Assembly: GCA_037157565.1 (NCBI GenBank)
Contig: JAZHRO010000036.1
Coordinates: forward strand, 136,082,501 to 136,146,500
Source: Thalassia testudinum
Lineage: Eukaryota; Streptophyta; Magnoliopsida; Alismatales; Hydrocharitaceae
Direction: 5' to 3'
Length of the DNA stretch: 64,000 nucleotides
How positions within the stretch are numbered: position 1 is the first letter of the stretch; every line of letters starts with the position of its first letter. The notes beneath the pieces were generated by a model that saw nothing but the letters and a program-made list of their open reading frames with translations, searched no databases and was not told where the DNA came from. Made by a program: the position numbers and the translations under genes. Positions 10,259 through 21,043 of the stretch are shown here, piece by piece.

Positions 10259-10688
10259 ATAATCCCCCCTTAGATTCATGTATGCAATCATTTTCTGTTA
10301 GCTAGATTTATGTTTTTAAACATTCCGCTTCCGGTGCTTTGCAACTCTGTTATCATCATCTTTATATATATATATATGTTGAAAATCACGATGTGCCTGA
10401 TTATCATCTTTTGGTGTGATTAAAGTTGCATGTTTTCAATTTTTGATATTCTGGCAACAGCATGTCTTGCATCAATACGAACTTAGCATAAATCGACATG
10501 CGATTTTGAATAAGTAGAGCGAGCGAGATCGATTTCAAATTTACATTTCCATAAATGCCTCTCAGGGATGAACGACCATGACTCAAGTCTCGTTATCTTT
10601 ATGAATTATTTTTGACAAGCATTTTTGCGCACTATACTACGACGAGATTTCTGTTTTCAAAGCACTCATGAGAATCGCCTTCCTGTCA
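10259..10688 (+). repeat. E2 left LTR, 3' end only
   Basis: Aligns with 17698-18123 of the right LTR, starting at AATCCCCCCTT and ending in CTGTCA, with many transitions. Homology stops sharply at 10259, with unrelated sequence to the left. Confidence 0.85.
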
Positions 10689-10690
10689 AA

Positions 10691-10708
10691 TGGCATCATT
10701 GCCAGGGA
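10691..10708 (+). other. Primer-binding site of E2, strongly decayed
   Basis: TGGCATCATTGCCAGGGA lies two bases after the LTR end. Compared with the perfect tRNA-Asp site of E3 it has four changes, all transitions. Confidence 0.75.
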
Positions 10709-12319
10709 GGCAACGTCATTTTTGATTTCGATCTCTAAAGCTATCACTAGCAAATCTTCCTCTGCATGTCTTTTGATGTGCAAGAGATCAAGGGAAAAAT
10801 GGGATTTGCGCACACAACGAGCGTGGAAAGAAAAAAACCAGGTGCACATCATATCTTTCTTAGTTTAGGTTTGAGTTGAACCTTAGGTTAGATTTCCTTT
10901 CCTTGATAGCAATTTCTTTTGAAAAAAAAAATTCCAATTATTTTCGTGCAAAAAAAATTTCAAAAAAATTAGGTAGTTAGATTAGGGTTCATTTTGAATC
11001 TTAGGTTAGTTAGTTAGGCAAATATATATATATCTATAAGAAAAAAATATTGAAAATTCTTCGAAAAGAAAATATATTTGAAAAAAAATATATTTTGGTG
11101 GAAAGTTTGAATTTTGAATTCAAACACCTTTTAAAAGCTTTCCCACCACCCTCTGATTTTCAACCAGATTTCAAATTCTGATTTAAAAATTCAATTGCCA
11201 AAACATTAATGTGTAAAGAATTCTGAAATTCGGGCTATGCCTTCACTTTTAAATCACCTTCCAAACAGCACTGTTCATTTGAAAAATTCCAAACATAAAA
11301 TTTTTAAAAATTTACGAAATGCAAGGGGGTCAGACTGACCTAGATTTGAAAATTTTCAAAATTCAAAAAGCAATTTTGAGCAATTCGCGAATCTATTTTG
11401 ACTAAAAATGATGGGGTTTGAAAGCTAATCTCACTGGATTTAATTCCCATATTTTTACTGAATTTTTGAAGATTATTTGATACTATTTCAATTTGAAAAA
11501 TCGGCCAGGGGTCACAATTCCAGTTCTGACCCCTTGACATTAAAAACTCCCTAGAAATTCTCTGAAAAGATAATTGAAAAAGGAATCTACATGCAAAATT
11601 TTGATTTATTTGGATTCAAATTTTATCCAGAGAATTTTTTGTGTTTCATTGGTCTGTTGAAATTGCAAAGAAGAAAACCCTAGAATTGTATGAACATTAG
11701 ATTATACCTTTAGGGTTACATTCTAGAGACCACATTTGGGCTAGCCTAGACTTAGTCAAGTCTAGTGTTTAGCTGGTGAGCTTGGTCACCTTGTGGGCCA
11801 CTCACCACAAACCCCAACTGAAGAAAAACAGGCTCAAATTAATTTTAAAACACGTAAGCAAACTCGAATTTGTTGTCGTACTACTGGGTGTTTTCAACCT
11901 CTCTTGCCGAACCAGGTGACTAAGTCTAAGGGGCAGTGTCAAACGACCGTGGTTGGGGGTAACGGAACTGGAGGCGTGATCAGAGGGAAGAACCTTCCCC
12001 TTAGTCCCCTCATAACTAGACTGCTTGGGTTAGCTTGAAAGGCGGGAATCACTTTCAGTCGGTTGCATGATGAATTTTTCTTCAGGAATTCAAACTTAAA
12101 ATGAACAATCTGGTCTTCTGATCATATGGACCATCTAATTGACAGGGCCTTAGCCTTGTATGACTTGGCTACACCAACCCAGGGGTTGGGTGGTGTATGC
12201 GAGGAAGGAGGTCACTTTGACCTCGATTGGTTAGACCTTGGGAGCCGCTCCCAAGGAGGCGAATCACTTCACCTGGGCCATCTTCTCCCCCACCCTCTTC
12301 TTCTATCTGCTTAGCCGCA
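10709..12319 (+). other. E2 5' leader
   Basis: No supported gene. The stretch is AT-rich with A- and T-runs (10915-11110). From about 11790 to 12060 it becomes more GC-rich and structured, in the position of the conserved leader block of E1 and E3 but not obviously alignable with it. Short frames at 11793-12038 and 12126-12314 have no recognisable features. Confidence 0.5.
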
Positions 12320-13984
12320 ATGGCTAACCTTGGATCTAGACCTAATCAGGATCCAGAAGAGCTGGACCCACAAGCTTATCTGAGAGCCCGGGTCACTAAA
12401 TCAGCTCAACCTTGGGATCAGAACCCAAGGTGGCGAAGATGACTTTTCGCTTCGTCTGATCCTTCTCCTCGGGTTATTGAAATGGTTAACCCATATCCTA
12501 ACCCTGAATATTATGACCCATACTAGCCGGTCCCTCAAAGGACCGCATCTTGTAACCAAGGATATGGATTTCACACTCCTGCAGAGCTATGGAATATGGG
12601 TAGACATGATTCACCCCCTGGAACCCCTGAAGAGCCACCAGTGCATATGTGACCGCATTACAGAATATAGAGAGCTATAGCTAGCACTAAGGAAAATGCC
12701 GCATCCTATCTACACGAAATCCAAGTTATCACTGAGCCGAACCAAAGACAAAGCTGGATTTTGTATCAACAAGTTGTGATGGAGCTCCTTCGGGGAACAA
12801 TAGGGATAACAAGGCTAATTGGACAAAATCTAGAAACTCAAGAACTACTGCTTTTGAGATATCAAGTAGAAAATAGCCTTGAAGACCTCGAAGAATCTGA
12901 AATGACTACTCAAGATGGACACACAGGAGATTCTCGGGAGCAGATGACGGAAGATAATTCAGGGGAAGAAGAATCCAGCGTGGATATGGGACAGGAGCAG
13001 GAAATATTCAAAATGTGTTTGTTTGAGAACTCCATCCAGGAAGCTAAGGAAAGGACTGATATCTCCAGGATTGAGCCACAATTGGATTATCCTGAATCCT
13101 GGGAGATACCTCTTGGGTTAGATAACCTAATCAAGATAAGGGAAGTAGATCCACTTGAGGATATGGATCTTGAAGCAAACATTATATGTGACACTACTGA
13201 TCAATCTAGGCCACTTCCCATTGTAGGTGAACCTGTGCTAGAGCCAAAATCTTCTGATCAACACTCTTCTTCTTTCACCTACATCCCTAATTTGGATGTA
13301 AGAGATTCTGAGATGTCACTTTCTATCCCTGATCCTGACATCCGAAGACCAGAAGTAGCTATGGATGACTTGATGGAAGAAATAAATATGCTACCTGAGG
13401 CAGGAATTACTGAGGAGCCCAACGCATACGAGGGTGAAGCTTTAAGCAGAATGAGCTGGGGATGCACCTACCATCCTAGTCAATCTAATGGATGGCTCGA
13501 CTCGGAGCCTAAAGAGTCAGCCTCTGATGAGTTAGAGATGAGTACTGATGAGGATGAAGTGATTTCCGATGAGGATTTCAGTGACCTCCCCACTGATCTT
13601 TTACTTTCACGGATACCCCCATATGATCCAGAGCCTGGAGAGGGCATGATCTTTGATGTCAATTATCATTATAAGGATCCCTATGACTTAGATTTTGGTT
13701 CTGAGATACATTTTGGTTTTGAGATACATTTTGATCTACTCTCTCAGCAACTTCTTGTTGAATTGTGGGACATGATAAATCAGCTGAATCAACATCATGA
13801 CCCCCCCTCTGATTATACTCTATTTTCCACCACCACTCCACACTTTCTTATATCTAGAATTTTTGGAGTAGGGGTTCACAATCAATTGGTTCGCATCTCT
13901 GGACCACTGATTCTAGGAGCATACGAGCACATCTTTCTCTTAATATTGACCAGCTCCTATGTTAGAACTGATACATCTAATTGA
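12320..13984 (+). pseudogene. Broken acidic ORF of E2 (four in-frame stops)
   Basis: One reading frame of 555 codons runs from an ATG at 12320 to the TAA at 13982-13984. It is broken by four stops in its first quarter (at about 12440, 12524, 12647 and 12668). Each is TGA or TAG and so could have come from CGA or CAG/TGG by one transition. The rest (12779-13984) is open for 401 codons from an internal ATG. The product is acidic (EESEMTTQDG, DEDEVISDEDFSDLP) with a helical N-terminal third, like the E1 protein in length and charge but without clear similarity. It fills the gag-pol position of E2. Function unknown. Confidence 0.65.
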
Positions 13985-15960
13985 TTTTTCGCCCAGTTGG
14001 AGGTATTAAACTCAGCATCTACCCCACATTCATCCATCACCTTATACATACTCGCTTTATACATAGCATATTTTTCTTTTAAGCATATTTCCTTTTTGCA
14101 TATTGCATATTGTCAGGTTGGTCGATGCTAAACGTTAAAATTCAGGAGCAATTCCAAGTGATTTCTACCTATTTACTCCCTGCTGTATTCATTTTCTTTT
14201 ATATTTATGCATGAGGACATGCAAGAACTTACGCATGGGGGGGTAGATACGACAAAACTGAAAATTTTTATGCCAACATTTAGGAAAACCCCGGAGCTGC
14301 ATGTCAAATGTACTTTGGGACCCTAAATAAAAGAACAACTAACTCCACCTCTAATGCTCACATTGGAGCTAAAAATCATCTGCAATAGCCACTTCCGACT
14401 CACCCGCTCACCTCTTGTTCTAAATTTAGGGTCAAGCTGAATGTAACCGAAAGGGAAATTTCATGAAGTATGAATATAAGAGGTTACTTGTTTATAGCAT
14501 ATATACATAGTGCATCCATGAATAAGATTATCTTATTAAGAGAATGCATTAGGGATTTTATCCTCTAGTTGATTCCTGTAATCTAGAATCCAGTATAATT
14601 TTTTATACACACGTAGAATTTACAATGGATTCACGGTGAAGGCTGATAAACGTCTTTAGTCTGTCGAGAAGAAGCAGTGCTTCTTTTCTTGAACCCCTGG
14701 ACAGTGTTTTGGGAGTCAGGCAGATTTTCTTCCAAAATTCCACCAAATAGTGTGAGATGAGAGTAGAGTGTACTGGTGATCTAAGATTAATGCAAGGAAT
14801 TCGAAATCTTAGATAATTAGGTGATGATACTCAGAGATTAGGCATAGTTTCCGTTCTCGGTTCCTGTGTATACATTTTTGTGCGAAATTTTGAGAGCCAC
14901 CAAATAAGGCAAATACACGGGGAGCGAGTTTTCATAAAACTAGGGCTAAGGTGGATGTTACGACCATTCTTTATGGAATCCTCGACTGCAGGAGGGTATT
15001 GATGCTAAGGTCAGAAATACACCGTCCTCTCCATCTCTCCCAGTGCCTTGAGTAGGCACTTCCATCAAATAAGTCACGCAATGTCTCTTGAGTACCACCA
15101 ATCCCTAATAATGCCTCCTTAATAAAGTTCATGGATGTGTGCTAGTTGTGTTGTGTTGAAAAAAAAAATTTACATAGAAAAAAATGAAAAAAAAGAAAAA
15201 AATGATGAAAAGAAAGAACAATTGAAAAAAATTAGAAAAAGCAAAGAAAAAAGAGTGAATATTTAGTGTTTATTTCAGTTGCATTGAGACAATACCATCA
15301 AATATGGCCTTAACCCACCTTTCTTGTGTTTCTGACCGCCCGAATACTGGCTGAGGAATTCTAACTTAGTGTTAAAGTTATGGGAACTCAATTAAAGTGT
15401 TAATACCAAGTGAGACCACCAAATACAGGTCATATGTGTGAATTTGGTGAGATTGTGAGCTCTAAGAAAAATAAAGAAAAGAAAAGAAAAAGAAAAAGAG
15501 AGAATGAATACAAAGGAACCAAAAGAGAGAATAGTTTCTCGCCTTTCTCTGAGTTGAGTTATGTAATAATTTGGGAATCTAGATTCTATAGTACTAATCT
15601 CTATGTAGCACCAGTCGAGAGTGAGCCACCAAATATATAATCTTTTTCTTCTAAGATTCTCTACCTAAAATTAAAGCCAGGTGGAATTAATAAAATATCT
15701 TGAATACCCCAAGGGAAGAAGTCCTCCTATCCCACTAGAATTTTTACTAGGGTTCAAGTACAGGCTTTAGAGGTGAATTAGTTTTTCACTCGAATCTGTT
15801 GCAAAAGCTACATAGCTACATTTTCACGATTGTCTGGATTTCTAGAGCGTAGGATGAAAATAAAAATGAGAAAAATCTCTACGCATACACTTGATAAAAT
15901 AATCAATCCCTTACGGACCCTTCTGTGAATAATTTAGTCTCGCATTTGCTAGGGATTAGC
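13985..15960 (+). other. E2 3' region
   Basis: Non-coding. It opens with a weak version of the post-ORF motif (TTTTTCGCCCAGTTGGAGG, 13984-14002). ATGAGGACATGCAAGAACTTACGC and a GGGGGGG tract follow at about 14211-14243, the internal purine tract seen in the other elements. The remainder is AT-rich with A-rich runs (15155-15260, 15460-15500) and short frames without features. Confidence 0.6.
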
Positions 15961-15980
15961 AAGATTTAGGCATGGGGATA
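15961..15980 (+). other. Polypurine tract of E2
   Basis: AAGATTTAGGCATGGGGATA directly precedes the TG of the right LTR, matching the tract of the other elements with a few transitions. Confidence 0.75.
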
Positions 15981-18123
15981 TGATTGCGCAGCAATCATAG
16001 GTCTTAATTGACCTAAATTAGGCTAGAACTTAGCATAAGTTAGGGTAATTCATGCTTGCATAAGCATTACTAGCACCTTTACTGCTTTCTTTTAGCTATG
16101 CATAAAATAATGCTGTAATGTACTGATTAGGTGCATTATGTCAATTACAGGTAATAAGCTGATCAGAAGCTAGATCTGAAGTTGGATCTAAAGAATAAAG
16201 AATAACTGGTGTTGTAGTAGAGCTACAGTGGAAGACCTAGATTAGATGTAGTAGATAATAATGTAAGGGAGTTAAGGTATGTTATTCTATTAAGTAGGAA
16301 TAAAGTAATAAATTGTGAAGAACTTCGATCCATCCTAGCCTTAGGACAACCTAGAAGCTTCCCCAAGCCTTAGCCACCCTTAGCTTAGGTCACCGCACTC
16401 TAGGAAACCTTAAAAGCCTAATTCTAGCCTTTATCTGGACGTCCAGATGAGTTATAGGACGTTCAGAACCCTTAGCTAACTCCTGCACACCTTAAACCCA
16501 CTTCTGCAATGTTATTGGACGTCCAGACACTTGGTCATACATCCAATTTATGCAGAATACCCAAGACAGAACCTAGAAACCCTCCTGACTCTGATTAGAC
16601 GTCCAGACAACAAGTCTGGACTTCTGATTTTTCACTATAGGACATCTGACACTATTATTAGACGTCCAGAACTGCCCTCCAAACCCTATTTTGAGATTCA
16701 AGCCTTGATCTTGAATCTCTAACTCCCTAAACCCAATTCTAACCCCCTAGGAACCTAAATTAAGGTGCCCTAACCCTAGTACATCACCTCTAAACCTTCT
16801 TAAGGACCTAATTAGGTCCTCACTAAACCTAATTGACTTGGATCTTAGTCAATTCCATCAGCCTATTCAATTGGACTCATTGAGTCCTGATCTCAGCACA
16901 CACTATCCAATTGGACTTAGTGAGAGTCCAATTGACCTAGACCTGACTTAATTGAGTTTTTTTACTCTCAATTAGGTTTCCACATACCCAATTAAACTTG
17001 TATTAAGTTTAATTGCACTTTACCTTAGTGAATTAGGGTTTACAACCTTAATTTGAGACCTACCTTGACCTAAACCCACTAGAACCTAACCTAATCATCC
17101 TAGCCACCTAAGTTTCGACCCACACACACCCACAGACATCATCCACATGAAAATACCTAGCCTAGAGTTCTCTAGAACTCTCTACCTTGTGTTGTTGGCT
17201 TGGTTGCTAAAATTAGCAACCAATAGCCATTCAATTTTTAGATCCACATTTGGTGGATCTAAAAACCACCATCCATCCTCTCTCTCACTCTCCCACGAGC
17301 TCCCACCATAGGCCTCTCTAGAGAATTCAATAATTCTCTAGAGAGCTTCCCTTAGGTCTATAAAAAGACGTAAGTGGTGGCCATTTGCATCCATTCACTC
17401 TTGGCTCCATTTTAGCTTAGCTTCATTCCACCTCTACTCCACCTTCACGAGTAGCTTCACCATGGCCACCACCATCTCCATGCCAAGATGTTGGATCACC
17501 TCCTCAACCTCTCTCTAAGGGTCGGCCTAAGCACCATTGGCCGCCCCTCCTTCTCCTCTCAACCAAGTCAAAGGCCATCAGAGCCCACCTCTGAATGCCC
17601 TTAGTTCTAATAGATTAGATTGTAGTTCTTCATAGATTTATTGCTTTTATTTACTTCTTAATAGTGTAGCTCTAAATTCTCCCCCAATGATGCATGCATA
17701 ATCCCCCCTTGGATTCATGTGTGCAATTATTTTCTGTTAGCTAGATTTATGTTTTCAAGCATTCTACTACCGGTGCTCTGCAACTTTGTTATCATCATCT
17801 TTATATATATATGTTGAAAATCACCATGTGCCTGATTATCATATTTTGGTGTGATTAAAGTTGCATGTTTTCAATTTCTGATATTCTGGCAATAGCATAT
17901 CTTACATCAATATGAACTTAGCATAAATCTACATGCGATTTTGAATAAGTAGAGCGAGCTAGATCGATTTCAAATCTGCATTTCCATAAATGCCACCCAG
18001 AGATGAACGATCGGGACTCAAGTCTCGTTATCTTTATAAATTATTATTGACGAGCATTTTCTCGCACTATACTACGATGAGATCTTTGTTTTCAAAGCAC
18101 GTGTGAGAATTGCCTTTCTGTCA
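15981..18123 (+). repeat. E2 right LTR (family B), complete
   Basis: 2143 bp from TGATTGCGCAGCAATCA to ...TTTCTGTCA. Its first 17 bases form an inverted repeat. It matches the solo LTR at 50267-52564 (minus strand) along its length. A cluster of degenerate palindromes built on GGACGTCC lies at about 16430-16670. TATA box at 17358-17367. Confidence 0.88.
17358..17367 (+). promoter_or_regulatory. Family-B LTR TATA box
   Basis: CTATAAAAAG, matched on the minus strand at about 51231-51241 in the solo LTR of the same family. Confidence 0.55.
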
Positions 18124-19768
18124 GATGTGATTTGCATTCTGATCAATGTCCGAATCCTGATCAAAAGTTGGACAAGAATCATGTGTGACCGAATCATCGA
18201 GAAGAGAATAAGAGTAGAAATTGATTCTGGTGGCGGGTCGAGGTTGGGATCGGATTTTGGAAGGTTTTGTATATGGATTTAAAGAGGTGGCTTCCTTGAG
18301 AACTATGTCTATTGAGGGCTCCTCTAGAAAGGATTCAAAAGTAGGTTCATCTAGAGAGTCCTCATAATGGCCATCAAAATCAAAAGCAAATGCCTGAAGA
18401 GTGCTTATAGGATCATGAAAATTTGAGTCAAGAAAAGATTCAAACTCGAGATTGCAGACACTCTCAGCACTTGTTTCTGATTCCTGAAGATCGAAAAGGA
18501 ATGATTCCATCTTAATGGAACTTGATTTTGAATCAATGATCTCAGGATCAGGGACCTCAAAGTCAGAGTCAAAGAACGGGTCATGGATGCTAAGGTCGTA
18601 GATTGGTTCATAATCATCAGAAAATAAAGGTTCTCCGAAATTAGAGGAAGATTCGAAATCATCTGAGAATTTATGAGAATAAGTTTCTGAATCTGATTCC
18701 GGAATGGTAGTTCCACTAAAGAGAGAATCAAGATGTGTAGAATCAGTAACCTGACTTGGATCTAACCTAATTTTAGATTTCGAGCTTAAGAAGGTGTCTT
18801 TATTAGGCATGGGCTCAGGTTCTTGACTCTTAGGGTAGACCCAATCAATTCCCAGCTCATCTAACTCCTCGATTTTTGTATCATAGATTAGCATGACTTT
18901 CAAAAAATCAATTAGTGTCTCTAAGGAGGTTGGAGAGGTGCATTCATCAAACAGGCCTAAAATCGTAATTCAAATTCAAAATCTGACTTTCATCATTTTG
19001 GGCCTCATGATTATCCCAAATATGCTCGAATCTAGATTCTAGGTTAAGGGTAAGGATTGAATCACTAGAATCTAGGCTGGGCTCTACAGGGATGTCAGAA
19101 TCATTCTCGAGAATCACCTTAATAGGATAAGGCTTTGGATTTACATTCTCGAGAAGTTCTATTCTAAGCTCATCATCACAGGTGTTGAAGAACCAGTGTT
19201 TTGATTTTCCAGGGTCAATTCAGAATCGGGAACACTTGCAATTGGATCCTCCATACCCTCATCAAGATCAGGAATGCCAATTGCTATGAAATTTGAATTT
19301 GAATTCATTTGGGTTGAAGGTCCATAACAACTATGACCATCAAACTCGGGATTTGAAAAATTACGTAGATCACTGGAATTACTCCAAGATGTCATCTTAA
19401 CTTCTGACGGTTATTTTTGATCAATGGATCTATATAACCTATTCAATAATTCTCCCCGTTTTTCTAAAAAATTCTAGAGTTCTTTCGGAGCTAAAGGATT
19501 TGACCAATTGCAGACAATCGTTGTTGTGTAATTTCACCAATTCAATGTGTTCTGCTGGGAGATCATCCCAGGTTGAACCGTGGTTTAGTCGTATCCATAT
19601 CATCTCTATACGATTCAAAATCTGGTCCATTGTTTTCTTAAATTTATCCTGAATGTCCCTTTTACAATAGTCTTCGTGGTGTTTATAAGCGTTCTAAATT
19701 ATCTTTTCTTTCATGCTCATTTGAGACTCAGGTTTCCTAAACAGTCTTCCTAGATTACCAGGTTGCAT
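18124..19768 (-). pseudogene. Broken acidic ORF of E4, homologous to the E1 ORF
   Basis: Starts at an ATG at 19768-19766 with the same MQPxxLGxxFxKPE opening as E1 and runs to the E2 insertion at 18124. Similarity to the E1 protein extends to the ATRINFYS motif near its C-terminus. It is broken by an in-frame TAG in the first 30 codons and by shifts of frame between 19439 and 19395, near 19185 and near 18952. The longest open piece is 18903-18121 (260 codons), whose last triplet overlaps the E2 LTR. Conserved segments include YDTKIEELDE, WVYPKS, DTFLSS and SDDFESS. Divergence from E1 is large at the DNA level, but frame-specific similarity is clear, so the ancestral protein was probably under constraint. 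Confidence 0.75.
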
Positions 19769-20970
19769 TTTCAAATCAGGTGGTGGAACTAAGATATAGA
19801 ATCAAACTCAAGATCAGATTGGAACTTGATTAGATCTGAAAGAGATTCCCAAGAAGATCTAATGAGGTCTCTTAGGTTAAAAACCTACTAACCTTCCTGT
19901 GTATGTGCTCTATAGAAAAGATGAGGGACTGAATATTATTTGGACCTACTCAAGGCACCCAAAGATTTTTGGATGACTAAGGTAGTTTCGAGGTAGATGA
20001 TACCTCTGAATCAGGAATCCGCACATCTAAGATGTACCTGGGTAGCCAAGAAGGGAGAGCCCCGCAAAGACCCCTACATGATAGAGTGTCCCCACGGGTT
20101 ACAGGGTTTCCCCTACCCGACCTTCCGTGTCACTACGATTCCAAATAGGCTAGAATGTATGGACTTAAGACCTTAAGTCTACCAATTTTAGCCTAATTAG
20201 TGCCTTGAATTTCACTTGATTAGAAGTTGATTTGACTTGTGACCTAATTTGGAGGTTGGTTGGCCTACAAAGTAGACCAAGTTCACCTGACTTGCCCTAA
20301 AGATGTCAGAATGAAATCTAGGTCAAGACCCAGAAATCACCCTGAATGACTCTCAGGTTATTAAGTTCATAATTTTTATGGTTCAAGTGAAATTAGAGCC
20401 TGATGTTTAGGGTTCTTCTTGATTAGATCTTTTCAAACAGAGGCTTGGGTAGCACACAAATGCAAGAGGGTTAATTCTGTTTAGTGCAGGAACATGTGTA
20501 CTAACACTTCAAACCCTAATGTTGAAATCCTAATTAGCTCTATTTCAAATCCAATTAAATCTCAAGCTGTTCTTCTTGGACTTCAAACAAGAAGTGAGTA
20601 GTCTAAGAAGATTAGAAATTATGCACAATCTGTAGTAGGTACAAGAAATCAAGGTAGGGATTTCTAAATAGAATCGCCCTAAGCTTCAATCAGATATGAA
20701 TTTTTTGCAAATCAGGAAAAGTTGCCTTTTAAATGATGATTTACTAAGAAAATAAGGTAGGTAGTTCCTAATTGATTTGTTTCCTTTTTTATCTTCCCAA
20801 GATTAGAAGGTTGATTAGGGAAGAATAGAAATTACCTACCCTAGGAGTGGCTGATTTGTGCGGAAGATCACCTCATGATGTACCTTGCAAAATCACAAGA
20901 AATCAAGAAAGGTAAGTTAGTGCTAAGATATAATCAGATAAGACAAAGAATAGTGGTGAATTGTGTGTTG
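19769..20970 (-). other. E4 5' leader with conserved block
   Basis: No gene. On the minus strand, 20165-19925 matches the leader blocks of E1 and E3 (GAAACCCTGTAACCCGTGG, TGCGGGGCTCTCCC, CCCAGGTA). The downstream CCTCATCTTTTCTATAG before AGCACA parallels the pyrimidine tract of E1. Confidence 0.6.
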
Positions 20971-20971
20971 C

Positions 20972-20989
20972 TCACCAACAATGGCACCA
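20972..20989 (-). other. Primer-binding site of E4, decayed
   Basis: On the minus strand TGGTGCCATTGTTGGTGA, three bases inside the LTR edge at 20993. Most differences from the intact E3 site are transitions. Confidence 0.72.
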
Positions 20990-20992
20990 AAA

Positions 20993-21043
20993 TGTTGGCA
21001 GGGCTTTCTGGAGTTTAAATGCATCTTATTGTAGTAAAGTCTC
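20993..21043 (-). repeat. E4 5' LTR (family C), 3'-terminal piece
   Basis: The 51 bases from TGTTGGCAGGG up to the E3 insertion. They align with 49534-49585 of the second family-C LTR. The LTR resumes at 34705 after E3. The last five bases, GTCTC (21039-21043), are the target duplication of E3. Confidence 0.82.

Larger units (their letters stand above)
10259..18123 (+). mobile_element. E2: decayed non-autonomous LTR retrotransposon (family B), left LTR truncated
   Basis: Order: 3' end of the left LTR (10259-10688), primer-binding site (10691-10708), leader, broken acidic gene (12320-13984), 3' region, polypurine tract, full right LTR (15981-18123). It lies inside the E4 internal region, which resumes at 18124; GATGT (18124-18128) should be the right target duplication. 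The 5' ~1.7 kb of the left LTR is missing, so the duplication cannot be confirmed. No gag-pol is present. Confidence 0.82.
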
